A stretch of 64,000 nt of DNA from NCBI GenBank assembly GCA_911728455.2, contig OU452229.1, positions 21,146,754 to 21,210,753 on the forward strand, in the 5' to 3' direction. Below are positions 10,886-22,334 of the stretch, piece by piece; position 1 is the first letter of the stretch, and every line of letters starts with the position of its first letter. The notes beneath the pieces are model-generated. The model had not been told where the DNA came from and did not search any database. It saw only the letters and a program-made list of their open reading frames with translations. A program made the position numbers and the translations under genes. Source of the stretch: Marthasterias glacialis (lineage: Eukaryota > Echinodermata > Asteroidea > Forcipulatida > Asteriidae).

Positions 10886-11590
10886 ATGGGGGGATTTTGT
10901 TTGCCTTCTGTTTTGTTGATTCTCTTCACCATTGGTATGAGTTCTGCTCATTCGTGTAACCCTCAGATGTTGTGTCCATTCGGCTGGGAGTCATGGAGCG
11001 GCTTATGCTACAAACTTCTTGAAGAACAATTGACTTGGGATGAAGGGAGATTGAGATGTCAGGAGATGGGAGGGGAGATGGTTTTGCCTTCATCATCGGA
11101 AGAAAATAACTATATACTGAGTAAAACCAGCTATCGAGTGTGGATTAATTGTAATGATTTAGAGATTGAAGGACAGTGGGACTGCACTTCAGACAATGGG
11201 GGGTATATGAACTGGCCACGGGGCGAGCCCAACGGCGGAACTGGAGAAAACTGTGCCACGATTCATTCCGATTGGGGCGGTAAATGGAATGATGCTATAT
11301 GCTCAGATAAAAAAAACACTATCTGCAAAGGCAATGAAGCCAAGTTGAAGCAATGGCGCCTGCTTGCGTCTTGTCTGACCGGCCACACCCTACAAGAGAT
11401 ACCGACCAGCAACGTCCGTGCCTGCGCCACGATGTGCGACTACGACCCCAGATGTCGCTCCTTCAACGTGCTGCATTTTGAGACAGGGGAGCGAATTTGC
11501 CAACTCAACAATGGCACCCGCTACGACGCTGACCACACCCAGTTCGTGGAGTCGAAGAAACCTTTCACGTGTATTTACGGAGAGAAATAA
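10886..11590 (+). CDS. Secreted CTLD-PAN lectin, gene 2 (intact)
   Basis: 234 aa from the ATG aligned with the other copies; an in-frame GTG 18 bp upstream is not used as start because the signal peptide begins at this ATG. The architecture is as in gene 1: signal peptide, long-form CTLD with E-P-N and W-N-D, and a six-Cys PAN. Distinguishing residues sit around the ligand loop: I-L-S-K-T-S-Y-R-V-W before the WINC motif, P-R-G-E-P-N before the sugar motif and N-D-A-I-C-S-D-K-K-N after it. The linker is the short K-G-N-E-A type. The usual S-G-S-C is S-G-L-C here. PAN has N-V-L-H-F-E in place of the common N-V-Q-H-F-G. Confidence 0.93.
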   Translation: MGGFCLPSVLLILFTIGMSSAHSCNPQMLCPFGWESWSGLCYKLLEEQLTWDEGRLRCQEMGGEMVLPSSSEENNYILSKTSYRVWINCNDLEIEGQWDCTSDNGGYMNWPRGEPNGGTGENCATIHSDWGGKWNDAICSDKKNTICKGNEAKLKQWRLLASCLTGHTLQEIPTSNVRACATMCDYDPRCRSFNVLHFETGERICQLNNGTRYDADHTQFVESKKPFTCIYGEK

Positions 11591-13290
11591 TTTTACTCAA
11601 CCTACAAGTAAATCATCATGAGTAAAACCATAGAAATGACGCTTGAGTGATAGAAACAGCCGATCGTGGACTTTTTCACTCAAACATGCACATACCAAGT
11701 TTTGGTCTCTTTTTTTTTTTTACATTTTAGAGCAAGTTTTTCTTTGATACATTGAGTGAAAAACATTTATCAATATTCGCTCGAAGACATGTTATTTTTT
11801 CAACCACTGGAACTTGCGATGGAAATTCTTCTCCGAGGGGAATATTATCACAAATTTTCCCTTCAATTGAAATAAAAAAAAAAACAATTGCTCTTGAGGT
11901 GTGGGGACGGTGTGCAAGTCAAGTTCGTTTTATTAAAATCTGTCACCACAGGTACGAGCTTGATTGTGTCACAATGATCTTTAAAACAATCCCTCAGGGA
12001 CAATACAAATCAATATGAACACCAAAACAGGACAGGTCGACACAAATTCTTAAATTCGAAACAAAGACTTTAATGAAAAATGGAACTTATATTTACAAAT
12101 GTATACAAAATTCAAGGATGTGGCTTGTTAGGTTTAAACAACATATTTGAACCTAAGTATGAATTCCCACTTGAACTAAACTTTGGGAAAGTGACAAAAC
12201 TGTTTAATAACAATCTAATTAAAATCGCGTCAAATCGCAATTTGTGTTTTCTTTCAATTTGTAGCCAATGATTCAACATTGACAGTAATTACACTTTCAA
12301 AAATGTTGTTGCTCTTTCTAATTAAATAAAGAAATATTACATTGCCTTCGGTATAGTGACTGTGGGTCTTTCATTAAAAAGCTCTTCGCTATCAGGCCAT
12401 CCTGCAGTCCCTGCCACTCGTCTCCACCGTCTTCATCTGGGAGATCCGGGCCCAAGTACTGAGTGCCTCCTAGGCTCATGGGCTGTACGGGCTGCTATCC
12501 GGGCCCACGGGCTGTAGGAGCTGCTGTGCGGCCTGCTCACAGAGTCATGGTTCACTCGGCCAGTCGGTCGCTTCGGTGTAAATGGTCATCTATAATAAAA
12601 CAAAAAATAACCGGGAAACGTCCAAGTATATTGCAACCCAAATTGCATTTCAAAAGCAAAACTTACTTAACAAAGCAACAACAGTTTGAGACTGGTATTC
12701 TTCCAAACATTCAACAAATAACAAGTTACAAAAAGTTACTACAAATTGGATACTTCGTTCTTTCAAGCTTCTCAACTAATGAAGTACAACAATTAGGAAA
12801 GCAAATACCAACGCACTTCTTCGTTCCATAAATAACTACAAATTAACTTACGGTATCTCTTCCATTGGAAGGCTTGGTTTGAGGCTGTGTGCCGAGTGGA
12901 TGGTCAGTTTGAGAAGTGGAAAGACTTCATAATTTGTTTCAGTACACCCATGGCCCTTTTTGCCATACACGGGGTCTCTTCGTACAGCCGGCCCTATAAC
13001 ATGCGGTGGCTGAGTCCACACGCCTGGTGGTTACGGGTGTTGGCTTAGCAATTGCTCTGTCGCAAACTCCCTCAAAATATACGTCTTAACTCATTCGATC
13101 TGGTATCAGTTCACGTTCGTACACACTCACACAATCTTACTTCCCTTGAAAACTCCATAAATTGGCGTTCACCTGGACCACCTTACATTATTGACAATTT
13201 GACAATCATTTTATAAGGCAACTTATCTTGGATATAAGAAGCTCACAACGAAATGATTAATAACTGATGGTTGAATATGCATCTTTCAAG
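11591..13290 (+). repeat. Downstream array cassette of gene 2
   Basis: Closely matches 6166-7740 and 15705-17408. It includes a donor-like CACAGGTACGAGC near 11946 and a GC-richer patch at about 12400-12560. The frame open at 12463-12831 begins at GTG inside this cassette and is not taken as a gene. The point CTTTCAAGGC at 13284-13293 is the empty site for the transposon at 17409-18683. Confidence 0.6.
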
Positions 13291-13940
13291 GCAACGGTTG
13301 TGTTGGTTTATTTTTGTTCTGATTTATGGTCAGTGTTAGATTTAAGCCCGTTTTATAGGCCCATTTAAAGTCCAAGTAGTTCCTATACGAACCTCGCGGT
13401 ATGCAAGTAACGTTCGAGTTACCTCCATGCAGTAAAGGTCTCTACCATTCTAAAGTATGCGTAGGATGAATGCAACGACTAGTTTATGAAGGTCTAGACA
13501 TTGTTATATTCGGCATGAAAGAATACTACGCCACCAATGTCATCACGTGACCTGTAGTGGGTACTACGTCATCTCAGCTGAAGGCAAACTACGTGCAAAT
13601 ACATGCTGTGACCGACAAAGTCACACTAACAGTCGGCTTTTGGTAATAGTAACACAGTTACTAAGCCCTTTTGTTAAAGTTGTATGTTGTGACATTGATT
13701 TTAATTACATTACTGTTTCATAAACTACCAGTATTCTACTACAAAAGAGTTTTTGTTTTATTTATGCACTACCGGAGTCAAACGACGATGTAGCCAACCG
13801 CCTGTTATTTTGGTTGTAATGTAAATCACTGTAAAAAAAAAAAAGGGGGGGGGGGTAAAGAACGTTGGAAAAGAAAGCATTTATACCTAGCCTGGCGGAA
13901 TTTCAAATAGACAAAGGAATCACACAATTCCGTCGTGCAA
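13291..13940 (+). repeat. Array interval shared between genes 2-3 and genes 3-4
   Basis: Non-coding. It matches 18686-19334 at high identity, including an A-plus-G homopolymer at about 13832-13856. No gene. Confidence 0.6.
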
Positions 13941-14099
13941 CTATAGTACTACCGCATCGTAATCATAACGTTCCTCGTAGAATTTCCAAGAATTGCTGAA
14001 ACTGTCCTTACTGGCTTTATTCAGCCACTCGAAGGTATCTGGTACAAACTCTGGAATATCTGTCACAGTTTTCGAGAAAGAAAAGCCTCGATCGAGTGA
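13941..14099 (-). pseudogene. Coding fossil family X, copy 2 (uninterrupted, minus strand)
   Basis: 53 codons on the minus strand without a stop until TAG at 13943-13941. It reads S-L-D-R-G-F-S-F-S-K-T-V-T-D-I-P-E-F, then T-F-E-W-L-N-K-A-S-K-D-S-F, then S-W-K-F-Y-E-E-R-Y-D. Copies in the opposite orientation at 25912 and 32469 share this reading and end at the aligned TAG, despite differing by about a quarter of residues. A TGA lies four codons upstream, so this would be a terminal exon or a fragment. Family not recognised. Confidence 0.5.
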
Positions 14100-14743
14100 A
14101 CTAATGAATCAATCATCGTTTACCGTACCGCACCTTCCTATGAAAGACGTCGTGTTTGTTTACATGTCACAAGACTTGGAGAGCGCAATCGGCCTATTGC
14201 TCTTGAGGTGTGGGTACGGGGTGAAGGGACATGTGCAAGTCAAGTTCTTATTTATCACAAATTATCTCAGGTAAGAGCTTAATTGTGACAGGGATCTCTT
14301 TTGACGTTGATCTTATGAACGGTGATACAAAGAAATGGTTGGTTGAGAGAATTATTCCATCTATGTAGATAAACAAAAGCGTTACTATAACAAGTCCAGT
14401 GTCATGCACTCTTCACACAACTCGAGAAGATTTTTTTCATAAACAAAAACATCAACAGTATATAGGCACTGTTGTTCTTGAACTTTAAATACACTGGTCA
14501 TATATTTAAAAATAGTTTCGTTATGTTCTGACAGCTCCTGAAACCACCGTGCTCAGTGGTTGAGTGAAGCAATTTTGATAGACTCCAATTCCCTTTCCCC
14601 GCTCGATGATTTCCTCCCTCCATGGCCGCTGTGCCCATTGTGTGTTGAAATCGCCATGGAAACTTTCACGTTTTCTCATTTGAAGTGCACATATTTTTTT
14701 AATAACAGAAACATTTCTGCAAACCAACAGCACAAGCAATTCT
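14100..14743 (+). repeat. Array interval and distal module before gene 3
   Basis: Matches 19494-20133. It includes a CTCAGGTAAGAGC donor-like sequence near 14265 and a distal upstream module at about 14525-14680. Non-coding. Confidence 0.55.
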
Positions 14744-14972
14744 CTTCACTGAGCTTTCAAACCAACCTCGACTGCATAAGAGCCAACCTGAGTTCTACCC
14801 TCTGATGTTTTTATTCAATGCTTTGCTGAATAAGCAACAACAATACAGGAAGAACAGACAAGATACAGTATTAAAGTGGGTGTGAGCGGCCGTATCAAGC
14901 CGCTGATCGGTGTGCCAAACTGCTGTTAGAACTCGGGCAAGATTCTGAAAGACTGTTGGCTTTCTTGAAATA
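14744..14972 (+). promoter_or_regulatory. Conserved proximal 5' block of lectin gene 3
   Basis: Shorter version of the shared 5' block, missing the GATATCGTTTC segment. It carries the near-palindrome TTGCTGAATAAGCAA at 14823-14837. Confidence 0.5.
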
Positions 14973-15704
14973 ATGGAAGGATTTTGTTTGCCTTCTGTTT
15001 TGTTGATTCTCTTCACCGTTGGTATGAGTTCTGCTCATTCGTGTAACCCTCAGATGTTGTGTCCATTCGGCTGGGAGTCATGGAGCGGCTCATGCTACAA
15101 ACTTCTTGAAGAACGATTGACTTGGGATGAAGGGAGATTGAGATGTCAGGAGATGGGAGGGGAGATGGTTGCGCCTTCATCATCGGAAGAAAATAACTAT
15201 ATATATGTACTGAGTAAAGCCAATCCTGGATTGTGGATTAATTGCAATGATTTAAAGATTGAACGATGGTGGGACTGCACTTCAGACAACAGCGGGTATA
15301 TGAACTGGTACCGGAAGTCGGATGAGCCAAACGGCGGAACTCGAGAAAACTGTGCTAAGGTTGTAATCCAATGGGGCGGTAAATGGAATGATGTTGCATG
15401 CTCAGATACATATCCCACTATCTGCAAAAGCAAGGAAGTCGTGGCAACACAGGCCAAGTTGAAGCAATGGCGTCTGCTTTCAGCGTGTCTGACCGGCCAC
15501 ACCTTACGAGAGATGCCGACCAGCAACGTCCGTTCCTGCGCCACGTTGTGCGACTACGACCCCAGATGTCGCTCCTTCAACGTACAGCATTTTGGGACAG
15601 GGGAGCGAATTTGCCAACTCAACAATGGCACCCGCTACGAGGCTGACCAAACCCAGTTCGTGGAGTCAAAGAAACCTTCCACGTGTATTTATGGAGAGAG
15701 ATAA
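14973..15704 (+). CDS. Secreted CTLD-PAN lectin, gene 3 (intact)
   Basis: 243 aa, single exon. The signal peptide is M-E-G-F-C-L-P-S plus a hydrophobic core. CTLD landmarks are present, with E-P-N-G-G and W-N-D. It belongs to the sub-type with Y-V-L-S-K-A-N-P-G-L-W before WINC, I-E-R-W-W-D-C, Y-R-K-S-D before E-P-N, and the long linker K-S-K-E-V-V-A-T-Q. The PAN keeps its six cysteines and the N-G-T sequon; S-C-A-T-L-C replaces A-C-A-T-M-C. Closest relatives here are genes 4 and 7. Predicted secreted and calcium-dependent. Confidence 0.93.
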   Translation: MEGFCLPSVLLILFTVGMSSAHSCNPQMLCPFGWESWSGSCYKLLEERLTWDEGRLRCQEMGGEMVAPSSSEENNYIYVLSKANPGLWINCNDLKIERWWDCTSDNSGYMNWYRKSDEPNGGTRENCAKVVIQWGGKWNDVACSDTYPTICKSKEVVATQAKLKQWRLLSACLTGHTLREMPTSNVRSCATLCDYDPRCRSFNVQHFGTGERICQLNNGTRYEADQTQFVESKKPSTCIYGER

Positions 15705-17408
15705 TTTCACTCAATCTACAAGTAAATCATCATGAGTAAAACCATAGAAATGACGCTTGAGTGATAGAAACAGCCGATCGTGGACTTTTTTCACTCAAAC
15801 ATGCATATACCAAGTTTTGGTCCCTTTTTTTTTTTTACATTTTAGAGCAAGTTTTTCTTTGATACATTGAGTAAAAAACATTCATCAATATTCGCTCGAA
15901 GACATGTTATTATTTTTTCAACCACTGGAACTTGTGATGGAAATTCTTCTCCGAGGGGAATATTATCACAAATTTTCACTTCAATTGAAATGAAAAAAAA
16001 AACTAATTGCTCTTGAGGTGTGGGGACGGTGTGCAAGTCAAGTTCGTTTTATTAAAATCTGTCACCACAGGTAAGAGCTTGATTGTGTCACAATGATCTT
16101 TAAAACAATCTCTCAGTGACAATACAAATCAATATGAACACCAAAACAGGACAGGTCGACATAAATTCTTAAATTCGAAACAAAGACTTTAATGAAAAAT
16201 GGAACTTATATTTACAAATATATACAAAATTCAATGATGTAGTCGTTAGGTTTAAACAACATATTTGAACCTAAGTATTAATTCCCACTTGAACTAAACG
16301 TTGGGAAAGTGACAAAACTATTTAATAACAATCTAATTAAAATCACGTCAAATCGCAATTTGTATTTTCTTTCAATTTGTAGCCAATGATTCAACATTTA
16401 CAGTAATTACACTTTCAAAAAATGTTGTTGCTTTTTCTAATTAAATAAAGAAATGTTACATTGCCTTCGGTATAGTGACTGTGGCTCTTTCAATAAAAAG
16501 CTCTTCGCTATCAGGCCATCCTGCAGTCCCTGCCTCTCGTCTCCACCGTCTTCATCTGGGAGATCCGGGCCCAAGTGCTGAGTGCCTCCTAGGCTCATGG
16601 GCTGTACGGGCTGCTATCCGGGCCCACGGGCTGTAGGAGCTGATGTGCGGCCTGCTCACAGAGTCATGGTTCACTCGGCCAGTCGGTCGCTTCGGTGTAA
16701 GTGGTCATCTATAATAAAACAAAAAATAACCGGGAAACGTCCAAGTATATTGCAATCCAAAATGCATTTCAAAAGCAAAACTTACTTAACAAAGCAACAA
16801 CAGTTTGAGACTGGTATTCTTCCAAACATTCAACAAATAGAAAGTTACAAAAAGTTACTACAAATCGGATACTTCGTTCTTTCAAGCTTCTCAACTAAGG
16901 AAGTACAACAATTAGGAAAGCAAATACCAACGCACTTCTTCGTTCCATAAATAACTACAAATTAACTTACGGTATCTCTTCCAATGGAAGGCTTGGTTTG
17001 AGGCTGTGTGCCGAGTGGATGGTCAGTTTGAGAAGTGGAAAGACTTCATAAATTGTTTCAGTACACCCATGGCCCTTTTTGCCATACACGGGGTCTCTTC
17101 GTACAGCCGGCCCTATAACCTGCGGTGGCTGAGTCCACACGCCTGGTGGTTACGGGTGTTGGCTTAGCCATTGCTCTGTCGCACACTCCCTCAAAATATA
17201 CGTCTTAACTCATTCGATTTGATATCAGTTCACGTTCGTACACACTCACACAATCTTACTTCCCTTGAAAACTCCATAAATTGGCGTTCACCTGGACCAC
17301 CTTACATTATTGACAATTTGACAATCATTTTATAAGGCAACTTATCTTGGATATAAGAAGCTTACAACGAAATGATTAATAACTGATGGTTGAATATGCA
17401 TCTTTCAA
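15705..17408 (+). repeat. Downstream array cassette of gene 3
   Basis: Matches the cassettes after genes 1 and 2, with a CACAGGTAAGAGC near 16066. The GTG-initiated frame 16582-16950 parallels the one at 12463 and is not accepted as a gene. Ends where a DNA transposon is inserted. Confidence 0.6.
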
Positions 17409-18683
17409 CACTCTAAAAAAGAAGTGTAAATATTTGCTGTGTAAAACAGCTGGGTAAAAATATTGTGTAACATTTGCTCAATATTGGGCAAAAGCACAAT
17501 TTTTGTGTTACCCCTCACTTGTGTAAAACTATTACACAATGAAAAAGGTCTTACGGTACTCAAAAGTGGGTAAGAAATCAGTTAGCACAACAAAGAGGTT
17601 CGAATCAAGACTGTTTACCCAAGAAATTGGTAAAACAACAGTTGTTTTACCATGAAGCAGTGTAACATTTGCACAACAAGTGGTAAGAAGTAACAAACGA
17701 TGAGGTAAATTGGCCCACGTGGAAACATTTTTCCCATAATGCAATGTGTGGCATACACTCGTACATTTATTAGCAATTCGCAGGCAAATCATAGTACAAT
17801 ATGGACGGGGCTGGACGTAAGTCTGATGCTGTGCGTTCGTATGAACATAGTTGCAATAGAGAATTTGGCTTCATGTTAGCATTCTGGTTGAGGAACAACT
17901 GTCTGGTGAAGAGGGAAATGTATCAAGGAAAGCTGCATTGACTTTTCAACATGAAGGTTTCGTCACTGAAAGGTCTGGCAAAACCAACCGGCTCTTTTCA
18001 GAGCCAGCACTTCTCACAAGAAGAGATTCTTATATTGTCTGTTCGCAAGAGTTTTGTTATTAGTCATTTTGTTCAATTCGACACCATATTCGTTCATCTT
18101 AGGATCAAGTGTATCTGTCCCCCCCCCGGAATTGTAAACGCATATAATACAGTTTCAAGCAAGGTGATTATTGCGTTTTCACTACTTATTGTTAATCATA
18201 GATTAATCAGAGATTGTAAAAGACCAGTTCACTCCGATAAACAGTGCATCAATGAAATAAAAAGCAATGTTAGGACGGTTAACGTTATAGTGTTTCTTTT
18301 GCTGAACTCCCCTCCCCTTTAGTTTTCTCAGTCGAGGCAAATGTTGGTGCAATCATATGTGTTCTATTAAAAAAAAACGTTTTAATTTTTACTCCACTCT
18401 TGGGGCTAAAGTACTCAACTACTAAGTAAATACAGGATACAACGTTGTTGGGTAACGTTGCAGGGTCAAAAGATTGGGTAGTTATTTGTTGGGTACAGTT
18501 TGACACAACATAGTTGGGTCAACATTTTGACGCAATGTTGGGAAAATGTTTTATACAGGAATTGAGTAAATTTTGACGCAACCCCTGTTGCGTAGCGTTT
18601 TACCCCGCTAACGACCATGTTCCCTTCTTACCACCACAAAGAGTAAAATTTTAAGCAACATTGGGTATTTTTTTCTTAGAGTG
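17409..18683. mobile_element. 1.3-kb non-autonomous DNA transposon with CACTCTAA ends
   Basis: Starts CACTCTAAAAAAGAA and ends TTTTTTTCTTAGAGTG, so the outer about 12 bp are inverted repeats. The duplicated base pair AA flanks it (17407-17408 and 18684-18685). The homologous DNA after gene 2 (13281-13295) is uninterrupted, giving a clean empty site. Subterminal regions contain scattered GTGTAAAAC and TTGGGTAA-type repeats. CACTCTAAAAAA ends occur in elements I would place near the CACTA/CMC group. Short open frames inside (17951-18322 +, 17532-17792 -) show no transposase motif. Confidence 0.8.
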
Positions 18684-19334
18684 AAGGCAACGGTTGTGTT
18701 GTTTTTTTTTTGTTCTGATTTATGGTCAGTGTGAGATTTAAGGCCGTTTTATAGGCCCATTTAAAGTCCAAGTAGTTCCTATACGAACCTCGCGGTATGC
18801 AAGTAACGTTCGAGTTACCTCCATGCAGTAAAGGTCTCTACCGTTCTAAAGTATGCGTAGGATGAATGCAACGACTAGTTTATGAAGGTCTAGACATTGT
18901 TATATTCGGCATGAAAGAATACTACGCCACCAATGTCATCACGTGACCTGTAGTGGGTTAGTACGTCATCTCAGCTGATGGCAAACTACGTGCAAATACA
19001 TGCTATGACCGACAGAGTCACACTAACAGTCAGCTTTTGGTAATAGTAACACAGTTACTAAGCCCTTTTATTAAAGTTGTATGTTGTGACATTGATTTTA
19101 ATTACATTACTGTTTCATAAACTACCAGTATTCTACTACAAAAGAGTTTTTGTTTTATTTATGCACTACCGGAGTCAAACGACGATGTAGCCAACCGCCT
19201 GTTATTTTGGTTGTAATGTATACCACTGTAAAAAAAAAGGGGGGGGGGGTAAAGAACGTTGGAAAAGTAAGCATTTATACCTAGCCTGGCGGAATTTTAA
19301 ATAGACAAAGGAATCACACAATTCCGTCGTGCAA
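18684..19334 (+). repeat. Array interval, second copy
   Basis: Counterpart of 13288-13940 after the transposon insertion. Non-coding, with the same A/G homopolymer near 19231-19251. Confidence 0.6.
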
Positions 19335-19493
19335 CTATAGTACTACCGCATCGTAATCATAACGTTCCTCGTAGAATTTCCAAGAATTGCTGAAACTGTC
19401 CTTACTGGCTTTATTCAGCCACTCGAAGGTATCTGGTACAAACTCTGGAATATCTGTCACAGTTTTCGAGAAAGAAAGGCCTCGATCGAGTGA
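19335..19493 (-). pseudogene. Coding fossil family X, copy 3 (minus strand)
   Basis: Equivalent of 13941-14099 in the next array unit (offset 5394), with the same uninterrupted 53-codon reading and TAG at 19337-19335. Confidence 0.5.
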
Positions 19494-20133
19494 ACTAATG
19501 AATCAATCATCGTGTACCGTACCGAACCTTCCTATGAAAGGCGTCGTGTTTGTTTACATGTCACGTGACTTGGAGAGCGCAATCGGCCTATTGCTCTTGA
19601 GGTGTGGGTACGGGGTGAAGGGACATGTGCAAGTCAAGTTCTTCTTTATTACAAATTATCTCAGGTAAGAGCTTAATTGTGACAGGGATCTCTTTTGACG
19701 TTGATCTTATGAACGGTGATACAAAGAAATGGTTGGTTGAGAGAATTATTCCATCTATGTAGATAAACAAAAGCGTTACTATAACAAGTCCAGTGTCATG
19801 CACTCTTCACACAACTCGAGAAGATGTATTTCATAAACAAAAACACCAACAGTAGGCACTGTTGTTCTTGAACTTTAAATACTCTGGTCATCTATTTAAA
19901 AATAGTTTCGTTATGTTCTGACAGCTCCTGAAACCACCGTGCTCAGTGGTTGAGTGAGGCAATTTTGAAAGACTCCAATTCCCTTTCCTCGCTTGATGAA
20001 TTCCTCCCTCCATGGCCGCTGTGCCCATTGTGTGTTGAAATCGCCAAGGAAACTTCCACGTTTTCTCATTTGAAGTGCACATATTTTATTAATAACAGAA
20101 ACATTTCTGCAAACCAACAGCACAAGCAATTCT

Positions 20134-20394
20134 CTTCACTGAGCTTTCAGACCAACCTCGACTGCATCAGAGCCAACCTGAGTTCGACCCTCTGATGTTT
20201 TCATTCAATGCTTTGCTGAATAAGCAACAACCATACAGGAAGAACAGATTAAGATATATCGTTTCAATTTGACAAGATATTGAGATACAGTATTAAAGTG
20301 GGTGTGAGCTGCCGTATCAAGCTGCTGATCGGTGTGCTAAACTGCTGTTAGAACTCGGGCAAGATTCTGAAAGACTGTTGGCTTACTTGTAATA
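20134..20394 (+). promoter_or_regulatory. Conserved proximal 5' block of lectin gene 4
   Basis: Shared 5' block with TTGCTGAATAAGCAA at 20213-20227 and ATATATCGTTTCAATTTGAC about 40 bp further on. A distal module is upstream at about 19920-20080. Confidence 0.5.
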
Positions 20395-21120
20395 ATGGGA
20401 GGATTTTGTTTACCTTCTGTTTTGTTGATTCTTTTCACCATTGGTATGAGTTCTGCTCATTCGTGTAACCCTCAGATGTTCTGTCCATTCGGCTGGGAGT
20501 CATGGAGCGGCTCATGCTACAAACTTCTTGAAGAACGATTGACTTGGGTTGAAGGGAGATTAAGATGTCAGGAGATGGGAGGGGAGATGGTTGCGCCTTC
20601 ATCATCGGAAGAAAATAACTATATATATGTACTGAGTAAACCCAATCCTGGATTGTGGATTAACTGCAATGATTTAAAGATTGAACGATGGTGGGACTGC
20701 ACTTCAGACAACAGCGGGTATATGAACTGGTACCGAAATGAGCCAAACGGCGGAACTCGAGAAAACTGTGCTAAGGTTGTAATCCAATGGGGCGGTAAAT
20801 GGAATGATGTTGCATGCTCAAATAAAAATCCCACTATCTGCAAAAGCAAGGAAGTCGTGGCAACACAGGCCAAGTTGAAGCAATGGCGTCTGCTTTCAGC
20901 GTGTCTGACCGGCCACACCTTACGAGAGATACCGTCCAGCAACGTCCGTGCCTGCGCCACGATGTGCGACTACGACCCCAGATGTCGCTCCTTCAACGTG
21001 CAGCATTTTGGGACAGGGGAGCGAATTTGCCAACTCAACAATGGCACCCGCTACGAGGCTGGCCACACCCAGTTCGTGGAGTCAAAGAAACCTCTCACGT
21101 GTATTTACGGTGAGAAATAA
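20395..21120 (+). CDS. Secreted CTLD-PAN lectin, gene 4 (intact)
   Basis: 241 aa. Signal peptide, long-form CTLD with E-P-N and W-N-D, PAN with six Cys and N-G-T. Same sub-type as gene 3 (P-N-P-G-L-W; I-E-R-W-W-D-C; K-V-V-I-Q-W), but two residues shorter before E-P-N (Y-R-N) and with C-S-N-K-N-P-T-I-C after the WND loop. It also has T-W-V-E-G where others have T-W-D-E-G. Its 3' half, from the codons around the YMNW motif to about 200 bp past the stop, is the source of two tandem copies directly downstream. Confidence 0.93.
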   Translation: MGGFCLPSVLLILFTIGMSSAHSCNPQMFCPFGWESWSGSCYKLLEERLTWVEGRLRCQEMGGEMVAPSSSEENNYIYVLSKPNPGLWINCNDLKIERWWDCTSDNSGYMNWYRNEPNGGTRENCAKVVIQWGGKWNDVACSNKNPTICKSKEVVATQAKLKQWRLLSACLTGHTLREIPSSNVRACATMCDYDPRCRSFNVQHFGTGERICQLNNGTRYEAGHTQFVESKKPLTCIYGEK

Positions 21121-21325
21121 TTTCAATGAACACAATGTTAAATCATCATGAGTAAAACAATAGAAATTATAATTAAGTGGTAGAAATAGCTGATCGTGGG
21201 ATTTGTTACTCAAAGGCTTATAGATCCAAGTTTGGGTCTAATTTAAAACTTGAGTAAACTTTTACTGGATTTCTATTTCAATCAGCCAATGGAAGTATAA
21301 CTTGTGGTGAAAATGGGACTGGTGA

Positions 21326-21727
21326 AACTGGTACCGAAAGTCGGGTGAGCCAAACGGCGGAACTCGAGAAAACTGTGCTAAGGTTGTAATCCAATGGGGC
21401 GGTAAATGGAATGATGTTGCATGCTCAGATAAAAATCCAACAATCTGCAAAGGCAAGGAAGTCGTGTCAACACAGGCCAAGTTGAAGCAATGGCGCCTGT
21501 TTGCTTCCTGTCTGACCGGCCACACCTTACGAGAGATACCGACCAGCAACGTCCGTGCCTGCGCCATGATGTGCGACTACGACCCCAGATGTCGCTCCTT
21601 CAACGTGCAGCATTTTGGGACAGGGGAGCGAATTTGCCAACTCAACAATGGCACCCGCTACGACGCTGACCACACCCAGTTCGTGGAGTCAAAGAAACCT
21701 CTCACGTGTATTTACGGTGAGAAATAA
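21326..21727 (+). pseudogene. 3'-half lectin copy, tandem repeat unit 2
   Basis: An open frame of 133 codons starting at N-W-Y-R-K-S-G-E-P-N-G-G and running through W-N-D, the linker and a complete PAN domain to TAA. A TGA immediately precedes it, and there is no signal peptide, N-terminal CTLD half or 5' block. The unit, with its following 200 bp, repeats with period 607 bp. As no methionine is placed to give a secreted product, it is most likely silent, but every codon is intact. Confidence 0.85.
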
Positions 21728-21932
21728 TTTCAATGAACACAATGTTAAATCATCATGAGTAAAACAATAGAAATTATAATTAAGTGGTAGAAATAGCTGA
21801 TCGTGGGATTTGTTACTCAAAGGCTTATAGATCCAAGTTTGGGTCTAATTTAAAACTTGAGTAAACTTTTACTGGATTTCTATTTCAATCAGCCAATGGA
21901 AGTATAACTTGTGGTGAAAATGGGACTGGTGA

Positions 21933-22334
21933 AACTGGTACCGAAAGTCGGGTGAGCCAAACGGCGGAACTCGAGAAAACTGTGCTAAGGTTGTAATCCA
22001 ATGGGGCGGTAAATGGAATGATGTTGCATGCTCAGATAAAAATCCAACAATCTGCAAAGGCAAGGAAGTCGTGTCAACACAGGCCAAGTTGAAGCAATGG
22101 CGCCTGTTTGCTTCCTGTCTGACCGGCCACACCTTACGAGAGATACCGACCAGCAACGTCCTTGCCTGCGCCACGTTGTGCGACTACGACCCCAGATGTC
22201 GCTCCTTCAACGTGCAGCATTTTGGGACAGGGGAGCGAATTTGCCAACTCAACAATGGCACTCGCTACGACGCTGACCACACCCAGTTCGTGGAGTCGAA
22301 GAAACCTTTCACGTGTATTTACGGAGAGAAATAA
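21933..22334 (+). pseudogene. 3'-half lectin copy, tandem repeat unit 3
   Basis: Same structure as the preceding unit at an exact 607-bp offset and nearly identical in sequence. Differences are confined to a few PAN codons (S-N-V-L-A-C-A-T-L-C for S-N-V-R-A-C-A-M-M-C, and P-F-T-C for P-L-T-C). The downstream flank switches here to the long cassette type seen after genes 5, 6 and 7. Confidence 0.85.

Noticed and set aside
12463..12831. 122-codon frame conserved at 16582-16950 and broken at 7043
   Set aside because: Starts at GTG inside the downstream cassette, and the gene 1 copy is broken by indels; similarity between copies is explained by recent duplication.
20619..20960. Antisense frames of 100-115 codons across every lectin CTLD-PAN junction
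   Set aside because: Mirror of the conserved plus-strand coding sequence; no independent support.
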